Shown here: one piece after another, positions 1 through 7,211 of the stretch
Layout of the letters: every line of letters begins with the position of its first letter
Numbering within the stretch: position 1 is the first letter of the stretch
Source: Chloroflexota bacterium
GTDB lineage: Bacteria; Chloroflexota; Dehalococcoidia; Lucifugimonadales; UBA3495
Assembly (NCBI GenBank): GCA_028874675.1
Contig: JAPPJA010000216.1
Span: 925 to 11,267 of the forward strand
Length of the DNA: 10,343 nucleotides
Direction: 5' to 3'
The notes under the pieces: model-generated
The model's database searches: none
Told to the model about the DNA's origin: nothing
The model's input: the letters and a program-made list of their open reading frames with translations, nothing else
Position numbers and translations under genes: made by a program

Positions 1-2909
1 AAAACGCTGACCAACTGCGTGCGGCCATTTTCACACTGCAAAATCAGGTTAGCCTCCTGACCAGCCGGCTGGCGGCGTTGGAACAGTCCTTGGCCGGTTC
101 CCAATCCGCTGAACCGCAGCTTTCTCCCCCAAACGCAAGTCCCCCAAGCGCCGCTCCCCCTCGGACCGGTCAGACCCAGGCAAGTCCGGCAGGACAGCCG
201 GAGGCCCGGGCTTATGCCATGCCTTCGGAGCCCTCGCGCACGGTACCTGGGCAGACTGGCGGCACAATTCCAGAACGCCCCAGTCCTCCTATTTCCCCGC
301 TTGTTAGTGAACAGTCGGCTACCCGAACGGTGAGCAGCCACGCTTCCGGCCCAGCCATTGCCCAACCTCAGGAAAGTACTCCCAGGGAGGTTGCCACGGC
401 ATCCCCTGGCAGTTCATTTAACTGGGAGTGGTTGCTGGGAGGCAATTGGCTGGCCCGAATAGGCATTGTGGCATTGATTATCGGGGTGGGGTTTTTCCTG
501 AAGCTGGCCTTCGACAATCAGTGGATCGGGGAGACCGGAAGGGTTCTGCTGGGTCTGGCGGCGGGCGTGGCGCTGCTGGGGGCTGGGGAGTTCTGGCGTC
601 GCAAGTACTCCGTCTGGGCACAAGCGCTTACCGGAGGCGGTATAGCGGTCCTGTACCTCAGCATATTCGCGGCATTTGCCCTGTATCAGCTCATTGGGGG
701 AGTCGCGGCGCTGGGACTGGCATTTGTGGTGACGGCGGCGGCGGCAGGGCTGGCTCTCAGGTACGAGGCCCTGGCCATTGCCATACTTGGCATTCTGGGC
801 GGCTTTGCCACACCCTTGTTCCTTTCCCAGGATGTAGATCCACAATGGGCCCTGCTTGGCTATGTGCTGGTGCTGGACCTGGGGGTGCTGTTCCTTGCGG
901 CCTTCCGGAACTGGCGCTGGTTTACCCTCCTGGCCCTTGCCGGTTCGCTGGTTCTGTACCAGTTCTGGGTACAGGGTGAGCCCACTCCCCCGTTGCTGCT
1001 GTCCCAAATCGGGATAACGCTCATATTCCTGATTTTTGTGGGGGCAACAACCCTTTATCACCTGATCTGGCGCCGGCCGTTACAAGCGTTAGACCAGTCC
1101 CTGATGGTCGTTAATGCGATGGCCTATCTGGCCATCAGCTATGACCAGCTGTTTGATGCATACCGGGAGTGGATGGGAGCGTTTACATTGCTGCTGTCCG
1201 CCTTCTACGGCTTGCTCGGCTATGGCATCTTGTTGCGGAATCGGGAGCAGGCGCACCTCAGCATGTTTGCGGTTGGGATTTCGCTGGTGCTGCTGGCTAT
1301 TGCCGTCCCGGTCCAACTCAGCGGCCCTTCCATTGTGGTGGCGTGGGCTGCCCAAGGGGCTGCGCTGACGTGGCTATCCTTTGCGACCGGGCTGCGCGAA
1401 ATGCGCTGGTTCGGTTTGGCCTTTTTTGCTGTTGTGCTGGGATGGCTGCTGATAACTGAGTTACCGACGGACCTGGGGCTTGAAAACGCTCCCTGGAACC
1501 CCTATGTGGCAGGAGAGGGCTGGCCTTTCTTTAATTTCCGGATTCTTGCCTACATCATGGTCATTGGCGCAAGTTATATCACGGCTTTCCTCTGGCGACG
1601 GGGGCGGTCAGCCATTACTTACGAGTGGGAAAGGTTTATGCCTGCCGCGTTCCTGGCATTTGCCAATGTCCTGACCCTGTGGATTCTCAGTATCCAGATG
1701 GTGGACCTCGTCAAGCTGGCGGTGGAGGGGGGGTTGCTGGGCCAGCACCTCGAAGCCAGCGCGGTAAGCCTGTCGCTGGGCGGATGCTGGGGACTTTACG
1801 CCCTTGTGGTGCTGTTAGCGGGCAAGATCAGGAATCAGCAGTTGGTGATACTGGCAGGAATTGGCGTGCTGACTCTGGCATTTGCCAGATGGCTGTTGCT
1901 GGACATCGGGCTGGACATCAACCTGACAATCGTCAACTGGGAAAGCTTCGACCAGGACTCTTACTGGTTGCTCTATGATGTCCGGCTCGTCGCGTACGTG
2001 ATACTGGTGGGGGTGGCGTACTACGCCGCATGGTTGTGCAGGACAAATCCCCTGCGGGGCATCTTCAGCTGGGAATCCAGGCTGCCAGGCCTCCTGGCTG
2101 CGGCTGCAAACCTGCTTACCCTGTGGGTCCTGAGCGTGATGGTGGTGGATGCGGTTAACCTGGCGGCGTGCAATGACCTGGTGGCGGATGGACAATTCCC
2201 CAATGTATTGAGTTTAAGCCTGAGTACGTTGTGGGCCGCCTATGCAGGAGGGTTGGTGTTCATTGGGACCAGGCGCGGCCTGCCTTTGTTGCGGTGGGGC
2301 GGGATTGCCTTGCTTGCGTTCTGTGCCGCTAAGTGGCTAATGGTCGATGTCACCGGGGATTTAGCGCTGCTTCAGCAGGACAACTATCAACAAGAACCGT
2401 TCTGGTTCCTGTATGACATTCGGCTGCTGTCTCACGTGGTCCTGGTCGGGGTTTCCTACGCCTCGGTAATGTGGTGGAAGAGATCCGGCGATGGGAGTGG
2501 CTACGCCTGGGAGCCCTACGTGCCCCTGGCGCTCTGTGTGGCTGCAAACCTGCTCACTGTGTGGGCCCTTAGCGTGATGGTGGCGGATGCAGTCAATTTC
2601 GCTTCTCGCAATGGGCTGGTGGGGGCAGCTTATACCGGCAATGCTACCAGCCTTTCCCTGAGCGTCCTGTGGGCCGTCTATGCCACGGTATTGATCGCCC
2701 TGGGGATTTTGAAGCAGGAACGATGGCTTCGGATGGGCGGGCTGGCGTTGCTGGCCATTCCGGTACTTAAGCTTTTCTCCTACGATGCCTTCCAACTTGA
2801 CGCGGGATACCGGGTTGGGGCGTTTATGGGCCTGGGCGGACTGCTGGTGTTGGGCGGATTCCTCTACCAGAAGTACAGCAGGGTCATCAGGGGGTTCCTG
2901 CTGGAGTAG
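1..2909 (+). CDS. DUF2339 domain-containing polytopic membrane protein (5' end outside window)
   Basis: The reading frame is open from the first full codon at position 3 to TAG at 2907-2909, so the true start lies upstream. The first codons (ADQLRAAIFTLQNQVSLL) read as a heptad-like coiled coil, followed by a Pro/Ser/Ala-rich, probably disordered linker to about 410. From about 420 comes the family signature NWEWLLGGNWLARIG followed by IGVGFFLKLAF, and then a long series of hydrophobic segments to the end. Coiled coil, proline linker and many membrane helices is the usual plan of DUF2339 proteins, whose biochemical role is unknown; an inner-membrane or envelope role is inferred. The C-terminal half holds three tandem homologous units. 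A TTG at 78 could serve as a start, but it would cut the coiled coil, so it is rejected. The gene converges on the SDR. Family call is confident; function is not. Confidence 0.9.
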   Translation, partial: NADQLRAAIFTLQNQVSLLTSRLAALEQSLAGSQSAEPQLSPPNASPPSAAPPRTGQTQASPAGQPEARAYAMPSEPSRTVPGQTGGTIPERPSPPISPLVSEQSATRTVSSHASGPAIAQPQESTPREVATASPGSSFNWEWLLGGNWLARIGIVALIIGVGFFLKLAFDNQWIGETGRVLLGLAAGVALLGAGEFWRRKYSVWAQALTGGGIAVLYLSIFAAFALYQLIGGVAALGLAFVVTAAAAGLALRYEALAIAILGILGGFATPLFLSQDVDPQWALLGYVLVLDLGVLFLAAFRNWRWFTLLALAGSLVLYQFWVQGEPTPPLLLSQIGITLIFLIFVGATTLYHLIWRRPLQALDQSLMVVNAMAYLAISYDQLFDAYREWMGAFTLLLSAFYGLLGYGILLRNREQAHLSMFAVGISLVLLAIAVPVQLSGPSIVVAWAAQGAALTWLSFATGLREMRWFGLAFFAVVLGWLLITELPTDLGLENAPWNPYVAGEGWPFFNFRILAYIMVIGASYITAFLWRRGRSAITYEWERFMPAAFLAFANVLTLWILSIQMVDLVKLAVEGGLLGQHLEASAVSLSLGGCWGLYALVVLLAGKIRNQQLVILAGIGVLTLAFARWLLLDIGLDINLTIVNWESFDQDSYWLLYDVRLVAYVILVGVAYYAAWLCRTNPLRGIFSWESRLPGLLAAAANLLTLWVLSVMVVDAVNLAACNDLVADGQFPNVLSLSLSTLWAAYAGGLVFIGTRRGLPLLRWGGIALLAFCAAKWLMVDVTGDLALLQQDNYQQEPFWFLYDIRLLSHVVLVGVSYASVMWWKRSGDGSGYAWEPYVPLALCVAANLLTVWALSVMVADAVNFASRNGLVGAAYTGNATSLSLSVLWAVYATVLIALGILKQERWLRMGGLALLAIPVLKLFSYDAFQLDAGYRVGAFMGLGGLLVLGGFLYQKYSRVIRGFLLE
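1533..2850 (+). repeat. Three tandem membrane-helix units inside the DUF2339 gene
   Basis: Units begin near 1533 (NFRILAYIMV), 1977 (DVRLVAYVIL) and 2415 (DIRLLSHVVL), giving periods of 444 and 438 bases (148 and 146 residues). Each holds, in order: an R-L/I-x-x-x-hydrophobic helix, a W-E element followed by proline, a helix such as NLLTLWVLSVMVVDAVN, an SLSL-x-x-x-W-x-x-Y helix, and a final helix after a charged loop. A fourth start near 2811 (RVGAFMGLGGLL) is truncated by the C-terminus. Between units 2 and 3 the 63 bases at 2103-2165 and 2541-2603 match at 51 positions by hand count. Confidence 0.85.
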
Positions 2910-2958
2910 CATGTAGGTAAGCTGCTGTCCCAGTAGGCAGCTGGAACCAACCAAATGA

Positions 2959-2982
2959 GCCCCTCCAGACAGTCGGAGGGGC
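2959..2982. terminator. Hairpin between converging DUF2339 and SDR genes
   Basis: GCCCCTCC (2959-2966) pairs perfectly with GGAGGGGC (2975-2982) around an 8-base loop. It sits 49 bases after the DUF2339 stop and 51 bases after the SDR stop on the other strand. Neither side has a good T-tract: the plus side reads CCGTTGAATTTCC and the minus side ATTTGGTTGGTTCC. A bidirectional terminator is the likely role, stronger for the minus-strand gene. Confidence 0.55.
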
Positions 2983-3033
2983 CCGTTGAATTTCCAGCTA
3001 TTGCGGAGCGGGCGCGGTTGCCCAAGTCTGTTT

Positions 3034-3852
3034 CTAGTAGAATACCGCCGACCCAACTCCACCGCCGGCAGCAATTACCTCGCCGGTGACTGCCCAGGCC
3101 TTGTCGGAGGCCAGGAAGGCCGTGACGAAGCCTATCTCCTCGGCGTCCACCATACGGCAGATGGCGTTGCCCCGGCCGGAACCCGGGGCGAAGTCCTGCT
3201 GTTCCACCTCGGCGGCAGTGGTGCCCTGCTGGGCGGCGCGGCCCTCCAGCATTCCCGCGGTGCGCTCGGTGCGGGTCGTGCCCGGATGGATGCAGTTGAC
3301 GGTGATGCCGTAGCGGCCCAGGTCATTGGACAAGGTCTTGGTCATATGGACCATGGAAACGTTCCTGGCGCCCCCGCTCAGGTTTCCGGCATTGCGGGCG
3401 TTGCCGCCGCTGATGTTGATGATGCGGCCGTAGCCCTGCTCCTTCAGATGGGGAATAGCGGCCTTGGAGCAGCGCAGGGCGCCAACGAACTTTACGTCGA
3501 AATCTGCCATAAGGGACTCTTCGTTGACGGTTTCAACGTAGCCTACCGCGTCGTCGGAGCCGCCGGGGAGGGATGCGCTGTTGACCATGATGTGCAGGCC
3601 ACCCAGCATCTGGACGGCCTCGTTGACCACGTCGTTGACCTGGTCCGTCTGGGTGGCGTCCATCTGCATGGGGATAACGTTGCGGCCGGTGGCGTCGGAG
3701 ATTTCCTTGGCGGCAGCCTCAAGCTGGTCCAGGGAGCGGGACGCTATCACTACGTCGCAACCCTCCTGGGCCAAAACCCTGGCGATAGCCTTGCCAATGC
3801 CGCGACCTCCGCCAGCAACAAATGCCTTTTTGCCCTCAAGTCCAAAATCCAT
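3034..3852 (-). CDS. Atypical short-chain dehydrogenase/reductase (SDR) family protein
   Basis: This 272-residue protein has the classical SDR length and Rossmann plan. The dinucleotide loop GGGRGIG is at residues 14-20. R39 after the second strand (ASRS) favours NADP(H) by family rules. D65 (MDAT) contacts adenine, and NSAS (91-94) stands where NNAG is usual. INIS (145-148) is the catalytic-serine strand and HPGTTRTE follows the sixth strand. The oddity is the active site: aligning SGGARNVSMVHMTKTL with the usual YxxxK helix puts Gly160 at the tyrosine and Asn164 at the lysine. Lys121 also replaces the usual Asn of the fourth helix (FDVKFVG). Standard SDR proton relay therefore looks absent, although the rest of the fold is intact. 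ATG at 3850-3852 is supported by AAGGAGAG six bases or so upstream. Substrate cannot be named. It is divergent from typA and convergent with DUF2339. Confidence 0.88.
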   Translation of the reverse strand: MDFGLEGKKAFVAGGGRGIGKAIARVLAQEGCDVVIASRSLDQLEAAAKEISDATGRNVIPMQMDATQTDQVNDVVNEAVQMLGGLHIMVNSASLPGGSDDAVGYVETVNEESLMADFDVKFVGALRCSKAAIPHLKEQGYGRIINISGGNARNAGNLSGGARNVSMVHMTKTLSNDLGRYGITVNCIHPGTTRTERTAGMLEGRAAQQGTTAAEVEQQDFAPGSGRGNAICRMVDAEEIGFVTAFLASDKAWAVTGEVIAAGGGVGSAVFY

Positions 3853-3916
3853 GTTCTCTCCTTATCGAATCCGCGCTTGCATGTTCGTAGTCCAGATTAC
3901 TTCACCATGTCCCTGG

Positions 3917-3945
3917 ATTCTACACAAAGGCAGGTTTGTGGGCAA
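3917..3945 (-). promoter_or_regulatory. Candidate sigma-70-type promoter for the SDR gene
   Basis: On the minus strand TTGCCC (3945-3940) is followed after 17 bases by TAGAAT (3922-3917). This matches TTGACA/TATAAT at 4 and 5 of 6 positions. Transcription would start near 3910, giving a leader of roughly 58 bases. This is a consensus match only. Confidence 0.45.
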
Positions 3946-4002
3946 GGTAAGCCTTGGCGGCAAAGGCAAGGATGTGCCTATCTCCAGGGGACGAAATACG
4001 AA

Positions 4003-4031
4003 ATATTGGCTCACAAATGAGTCGCCAATAT
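4003..4031. promoter_or_regulatory. Operator-like inverted repeat ATATTGGC-N13-GCCAATAT
   Basis: ATATTGGC (4003-4010) and GCCAATAT (4024-4031) form a perfect 8-base inverted repeat. Equivalent arm positions are 21 bases apart, two helical turns, as expected for a dimeric repressor or activator site. It lies just upstream of the typA -10 candidate and about 58 bases upstream of the SDR -35 candidate. No regulator gene is in the window. It could instead form a hairpin, but it lies outside both predicted transcripts. Confidence 0.45.
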
Positions 4032-4032
4032 A

Positions 4033-4060
4033 TGAACGCAGTACGATTTCTTGCTACAAT
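4033..4060 (+). promoter_or_regulatory. Candidate extended -10 promoter for typA
   Basis: TGCTACAAT (4052-4060) is an extended -10 element, TGN followed by TACAAT, which matches TATAAT at 5 of 6 positions. The -35 position (about 4033-4038, TGAACG) is weak, which extended -10 promoters tolerate. Transcription would start near 4067, leaving a leader of about 100 bases before the typA ATG. Confidence 0.45.
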
Positions 4061-4167
4061 GTTCCCGACCTGGCAAGCACTTCTTTGACATTATTATTTT
4101 GGCTTGGTGGACGTCCTGGACGCCATGAGGTAAACCGCCAGGGATCCCGAGCCAACCAGAGAGATAG

Positions 4168-6021
4168 ATGGAACCGACTACCAATACCAACATTCGCAAC
4201 CTGGCGATTATTGCCCACGTGGACCATGGGAAGACTACCCTGGTGGATGCTTTGCTGAAGCAGGGAAGGGTTTTCAGGGAGCACCAGGAGGTGGGCGAAC
4301 TGATTATGGACAGTGATCCCCTGGAACGGGAGCGGGGTATTACGATTCTGGCCAAGAACACCGCCGTGGAGTACCGGGGCATCAAGATCAACATTATCGA
4401 TACGCCGGGGCATGCCGACTTCAGCGGCGAGGTGGAGCGGGTGATGAACATGGCCGACGGCTGCCTGCTGCTGGTGGACGCGGTGGACGGTCCCATGCCC
4501 CAGACCCGCTATGTACTCCAGCAGGCCCTGCAGCGCAATGTAACGCCCATGGTGGTGATCAACAAGATTGACCGCCCGGAAGCGCGAATTTCTGAGGTGG
4601 AGGGGATGGTGCAGGACCTGTTCCTGGAGCTTGCAACGCAGCCGGAGCAACTGGACTTTCCCATACTGTATGCCTCGGCGAAGCAGGGGTTTGCCTCTGC
4701 CAGTCCCGGCGCGACGGAAGGGGATATGCAACCCCTGTTCGACTCTATCCTGGAGGTGATCCCGCCGCCAACGGGCGATCCCAAAGAGTCGCTGCGGATG
4801 CTGGTGGCGGCGCTGGACTACGACAACTACCTGGGACAGATTGCCATTGGCCGGGTATTCACCGGCAGCGTGGGCTTTCGGGATGCGGTTGCCGTCATTG
4901 GTCGGGACGGTAATCCCAGGCAGGAGAGCGTCGAGAACGTGTTCGTGCACAGGGGACTGGAACGACTGGCGACGGACAAGGCGCTGGCTGGCGAGATTGT
5001 GGCAATCTCAGGCATAGAGGACATCTCCATTGGCGACACCATCGCGGGACTTGACCGGCCCGAGGCTCTGCCTTCCATTGAGATAGAAGAGCCGACGGTG
5101 ATGATGACCTTTGGGGTCAATACGTCACCTTTCATGGGGAAAGAGGGTTCGCGGTGCACGTCGCGGATGCTGAGGGAGCGGCTGTTCAGGGAGCTGCGCA
5201 CCAATGTCAGCCTGCGGGTGGATGAGACGGCCAGCGCCGACGAGTTCCTGGTTTCGGGGCGGGGGGAACTGCACCTGTCCATCCTGGTGGAGAACATGCG
5301 CCGGGAGGGGTATGAGTTCCAGGTGTCCAGGCCGGCGCCGGTAACCAGGGTGGTGGCCGGCAAGGTGCATGAGCCCTTTGAGCAGCTGACGGTCCACACC
5401 CGAGAGGAGTATATCGGGGCGCTTTCGGAGAGCCTGGCCAACCGGCTGGGGCAGATGACGGACATGGACAATGACGGCGGAGGCAACGTGCGAATGGAGT
5501 ACCTGGCGCCGACAAGGGGGCTGATTGGCTTCCGGTCCTTCTTCCTGCGGACCACCCGGGGGAACGGGGTGACCAACAGCCGGTTCGTGGAGTACCGTCC
5601 GATGACGGGGGAGATGAAGAACGCCAGCAGCCAGTCCCTGGTGGCGTCGGAGCCGGGGGTGGCAGTCACCTATGGGCTGCTGAACGCCCAGGGGAGGGGG
5701 CCCACCTTCATTGAACCCGGCACCCAGGTTTACGAGGGTATGATCGTGGGCATGCATCCAAAGGAAGACGACATCGTCATCAACGTATGCCGGGAGAAGA
5801 AGCTCACCAACATGCGATCCTCCACGGCAGATGTGGCCAAGCGGCTGAGCCCTCCCGTCAAGATGAGCCTGGAAGAGGCGCTGGAGTTCATCGCCGGAGA
5901 TGAACTGGTGGAGGTTACGCCGCTAAACTACAGGCTTCGAAAGAGGATACTGGCCTCGGGGGAACGGCAGAAGCAACGGAACCGGAGACGGGAAGCGGTC
6001 GCTGGGGCGGGCGCCGGTTAA
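4168..6021 (+). CDS. typA: Ribosome-associated translational GTPase TypA/BipA
   Basis: This is a full-length TypA/BipA (617 residues; the family is usually about 600-615), a GTPase of the EF-G/LepA group that binds the 70S ribosome and assists ribosome assembly and stress or low-temperature translation. All G motifs are present: AHVDHGKT (16-23), the switch I region RERGITI (54-60), DTPGH (78-82), NKID (132-135) and ASAKQG (169-174). Beyond the G domain come the beta-barrel domain 2, EF-G-like domains III and V, and the TypA-specific C-terminal domain (APTRGLIGFR and the GPTFIEPGTQVYEGMIVG stretch). The tail is basic (RKRILASGERQKQRNRRR). The start is set by N-terminal fit; its ribosome site is weak. 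It appears monocistronic, with its own promoter candidate and a strong terminator. Identification is very secure. Confidence 0.98.
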   Translation: MEPTTNTNIRNLAIIAHVDHGKTTLVDALLKQGRVFREHQEVGELIMDSDPLERERGITILAKNTAVEYRGIKINIIDTPGHADFSGEVERVMNMADGCLLLVDAVDGPMPQTRYVLQQALQRNVTPMVVINKIDRPEARISEVEGMVQDLFLELATQPEQLDFPILYASAKQGFASASPGATEGDMQPLFDSILEVIPPPTGDPKESLRMLVAALDYDNYLGQIAIGRVFTGSVGFRDAVAVIGRDGNPRQESVENVFVHRGLERLATDKALAGEIVAISGIEDISIGDTIAGLDRPEALPSIEIEEPTVMMTFGVNTSPFMGKEGSRCTSRMLRERLFRELRTNVSLRVDETASADEFLVSGRGELHLSILVENMRREGYEFQVSRPAPVTRVVAGKVHEPFEQLTVHTREEYIGALSESLANRLGQMTDMDNDGGGNVRMEYLAPTRGLIGFRSFFLRTTRGNGVTNSRFVEYRPMTGEMKNASSQSLVASEPGVAVTYGLLNAQGRGPTFIEPGTQVYEGMIVGMHPKEDDIVINVCREKKLTNMRSSTADVAKRLSPPVKMSLEEALEFIAGDELVEVTPLNYRLRKRILASGERQKQRNRRREAVAGAGAG

Positions 6022-6052
6022 GACCCCGGAAGTGTCCGGCCGGCAAATGACT

Positions 6053-6091
6053 GAAGGGCGGGTGTCAATTGACCCGCCCTTCTTCTTTTAG
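6053..6091 (+). terminator. Intrinsic terminator after typA
   Basis: GAAGGGCGGGT (6053-6063) pairs perfectly over 11 bases with ACCCGCCCTTC (6072-6082) around an 8-base loop. A T-rich run (TTCTTTTA) follows. It begins 32 bases after the typA stop and ends before the convergent VOC gene. Confidence 0.9.
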
Positions 6092-6118
6092 CCTGGTACG
6101 ACTGTCTGATCCTGGCCG

Positions 6119-6688
6119 CTAGTCGCCCATGGTGCGGACGGTGCCGCGGTGGTAGCGGTCAACGGTGGTGTCGGGGTCCCAGTCGCTGGGGACCTCGGAA
6201 GCCCAGGGGGGAACCGGGTCTTCGAAGGTGAAGACGAAGTCGCGGTCGCCGCGGCCGCGCTTGAAGAGTTCCTTGGAGGTGGGGTACTCGAAGTAGATCT
6301 CCAGGCGGTTGCCCTCGGAGTCGGCGAAGTACATGCTGCGCTGGTTGGCGTGCTCGACCAGCCGGTCCACGGTGACGCCGTTGCTGACCAGGTGATCGTA
6401 GGCGTCCTTCATGTCCTGGTGGGTGTCCACCTTGATGGCGATGTGGGCAACGCCTACCTGGTTGCGCTCGGGAGCGTCCAGGGCGTTGTTGGGATCTTCC
6501 ACGGGAGACAGGTCAAAGACGTGACCTTCGTGGGTGTCGTCACGGCCCAGGCTCATGAACACGCCACCGTGTTCCGGGTCCTCTTCCTCGATAACGAAAC
6601 CCAGGACTTCGGTATAGAACTTCTTGGCGCGCTCGATGTCGCGGACGCGAACGGCGGCATGGCCAATGCGGGAAAGGTTGATGGGCAT
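6119..6688 (-). CDS. VOC superfamily (glyoxalase/extradiol dioxygenase fold) protein
   Basis: This 189-residue protein has two beta-alpha-beta-beta-beta modules. Module 1 begins RIGHAAVRVRDIERAKKFY and runs into EVLGF. Module 2 begins VGVAHIAIKV and ends DSEGNRLEIYFEYP. Probable divalent-metal ligands are H10, H82 and E130, at the usual first-strand His and last-strand Glu positions. The last 50 or so residues are a polar, Trp/Pro/Asp-rich extension beyond the VOC core. The family covers glyoxalases, extradiol ring-cleavage dioxygenases, epimerases and resistance proteins; the metal set suggests an active enzyme, and a dioxygenase-like role on an aromatic substrate is only a guess. The frame is open to an ATG at 6721, but the ATG at 6688 is preferred because GGAGG lies 8 bases before it. 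The gene stands alone, convergent with typA. Confidence 0.88.
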   Translation of the reverse strand: MPINLSRIGHAAVRVRDIERAKKFYTEVLGFVIEEEDPEHGGVFMSLGRDDTHEGHVFDLSPVEDPNNALDAPERNQVGVAHIAIKVDTHQDMKDAYDHLVSNGVTVDRLVEHANQRSMYFADSEGNRLEIYFEYPTSKELFKRGRGDRDFVFTFEDPVPPWASEVPSDWDPDTTVDRYHRGTVRTMGD

Positions 6689-6696
6689 CGTAAATT

Positions 6697-6701
6697 CCTC
6701 C
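6697..6701 (-). promoter_or_regulatory. Ribosome binding site deciding the VOC start
   Basis: On the minus strand GGAGGAATTTACG precedes the ATG at 6686-6688, with GGAGG 8 bases upstream of it. If the upstream ATG at 6721 were used, this site would encode Glu-Glu inside the protein, and the 11 extra residues (MTPTHLLEEFT) would precede the normal VOC N-terminus. Confidence 0.75.
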
Positions 6702-6732
6702 AACAGGTGTGTGGGTGTCAATTCAGGGAATA

Positions 6733-6762
6733 ACTTTAAAGGAAGGGCCTTGGCGTAGTCAA
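6733..6762 (-). promoter_or_regulatory. Candidate promoter for the VOC gene
   Basis: On the minus strand TTGACT (6762-6757) and TAAAGT (6738-6733) are 18 bases apart, matching the sigma-70-type consensus at 5 and 4 of 6 positions. The start would fall near 6726, about 38 bases before the preferred ATG and just upstream of the GGAGG site. The transcript would therefore exclude or barely include the upstream ATG at 6721. Confidence 0.4.
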
Positions 6763-6864
6763 CTTATTCGTGACGTAGAGGGCTCGAGGAGCGCCTCCTG
6801 TGAGGGTGTTAACCTGGCTGCGAATCTGGGACAGGGTGTACATGGTTATGTTCCAGTTCAGTAG

Positions 6865-6940
6865 TTTATCCACGAAGGGCACTAATGGGCACGAAGAAAG
6901 GATTTATCCACCAATGGGCACTAATATTCACTAATAATGG
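6865..6940. repeat. Imperfect 38-base tandem duplication
   Basis: TTTATCCAC recurs at 6865 and 6903, each followed by a GGGCACTAAT block (6877-6886 and 6916-6925) and then a related ten-base block (GGGCACGAAG or ATTCACTAAT). The two units differ by a one-base indel and several substitutions. The CACGAAGGGCAC wording resembles short dispersed non-coding repeats seen in many environmental genomes (from memory). Confidence 0.65.
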
Positions 6941-7037
6941 GGTATGGGAGAAAAACGGTTTAAGGGGTCATTTGCGCGCATTCTTGATTGTATCGTATCT
7001 GGGAGTGGGGTGAGATGAGCTGGTTGGTGAGCGGTTG

Positions 7038-7069
7038 TCACCCTTACCCTGGCCTTTCTGCGTCGAGGG
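7038..7069. repeat. Degenerate dispersed repeat, copy 1
   Basis: The 21-base core at 7049-7069 starts CTGGCCTT and ends CGTCGAGGG. It matches 9902-9922 in the other repeat-bearing gap at 18 of 21 positions. The upstream TCACCCTTACC part is present only here. Confidence 0.5.
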
Positions 7070-7183
7070 GGACGGGACTTTTGGTATTGTCATTTGATGG
7101 TAGGGTAGGGTTTTCCGGAGGGGCAAGGGGAAGGTGTCAGAGAGGTGAGGTTCCTGGGGTGGGGTTTGAGGGGGAAGGAGATT

Positions 7184-7211
7184 AGATCCTTCGGCTTCGC
7201 TCAGGATGACA
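7184..7211. repeat. Short palindromic dispersed-type repeat
   Basis: The element starts AGATCCTTCGGC and ends CTCAGGATGACA. ATCCT (7186-7190) pairs with AGGAT (7203-7207), and GGC/GCT can extend an imperfect stem around a TTC loop. Very similar sequences are familiar as high-copy intergenic repeats in several bacterial groups (from memory). Copy number in this genome cannot be judged here. Confidence 0.55.

Larger units (their letters stand above)
3853..4167. other. Divergent intergenic region between the SDR gene and typA
   Basis: These 315 bases separate two divergently transcribed genes and carry no supportable coding sequence. They hold a promoter candidate for each gene, an inverted repeat near 4003-4031, and about 100 bases of probable typA 5' leader. 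A lone TTGACA at 4085-4090 has no matching -10 box at the right distance. The typA start at 4168 has only a modest purine-rich ribosome site (AGAGAG, about 4158-4163). Confidence 0.7.

Noticed and set aside
78..80. TTG at 78 as the start of the DUF2339 protein
   Set aside because: The same frame is open to the left window edge and encodes a coiled coil typical of the family, so the gene starts outside the window.
2986..4020. 344-residue plus-strand open frame opposite the SDR gene
   Set aside because: It is the antisense shadow of the SDR gene: low complexity, Gly/Ala/Val-rich, with no domain, while the minus strand encodes a clear Rossmann protein.
4085..4090. TTGACA as a second typA promoter
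   Set aside because: No acceptable -10 hexamer lies 16-18 bases downstream.
7118..7183. G-quadruplex in the G-rich run
   Set aside because: Only three closely spaced runs of four or more G (about 7156-7174) are visible, so a stable canonical four-run structure is not supported.
6988..7185. 65-residue open frame in the long non-coding stretch
   Set aside because: No convincing ribosome site or protein features, and it runs through repeat-like and G-rich DNA.
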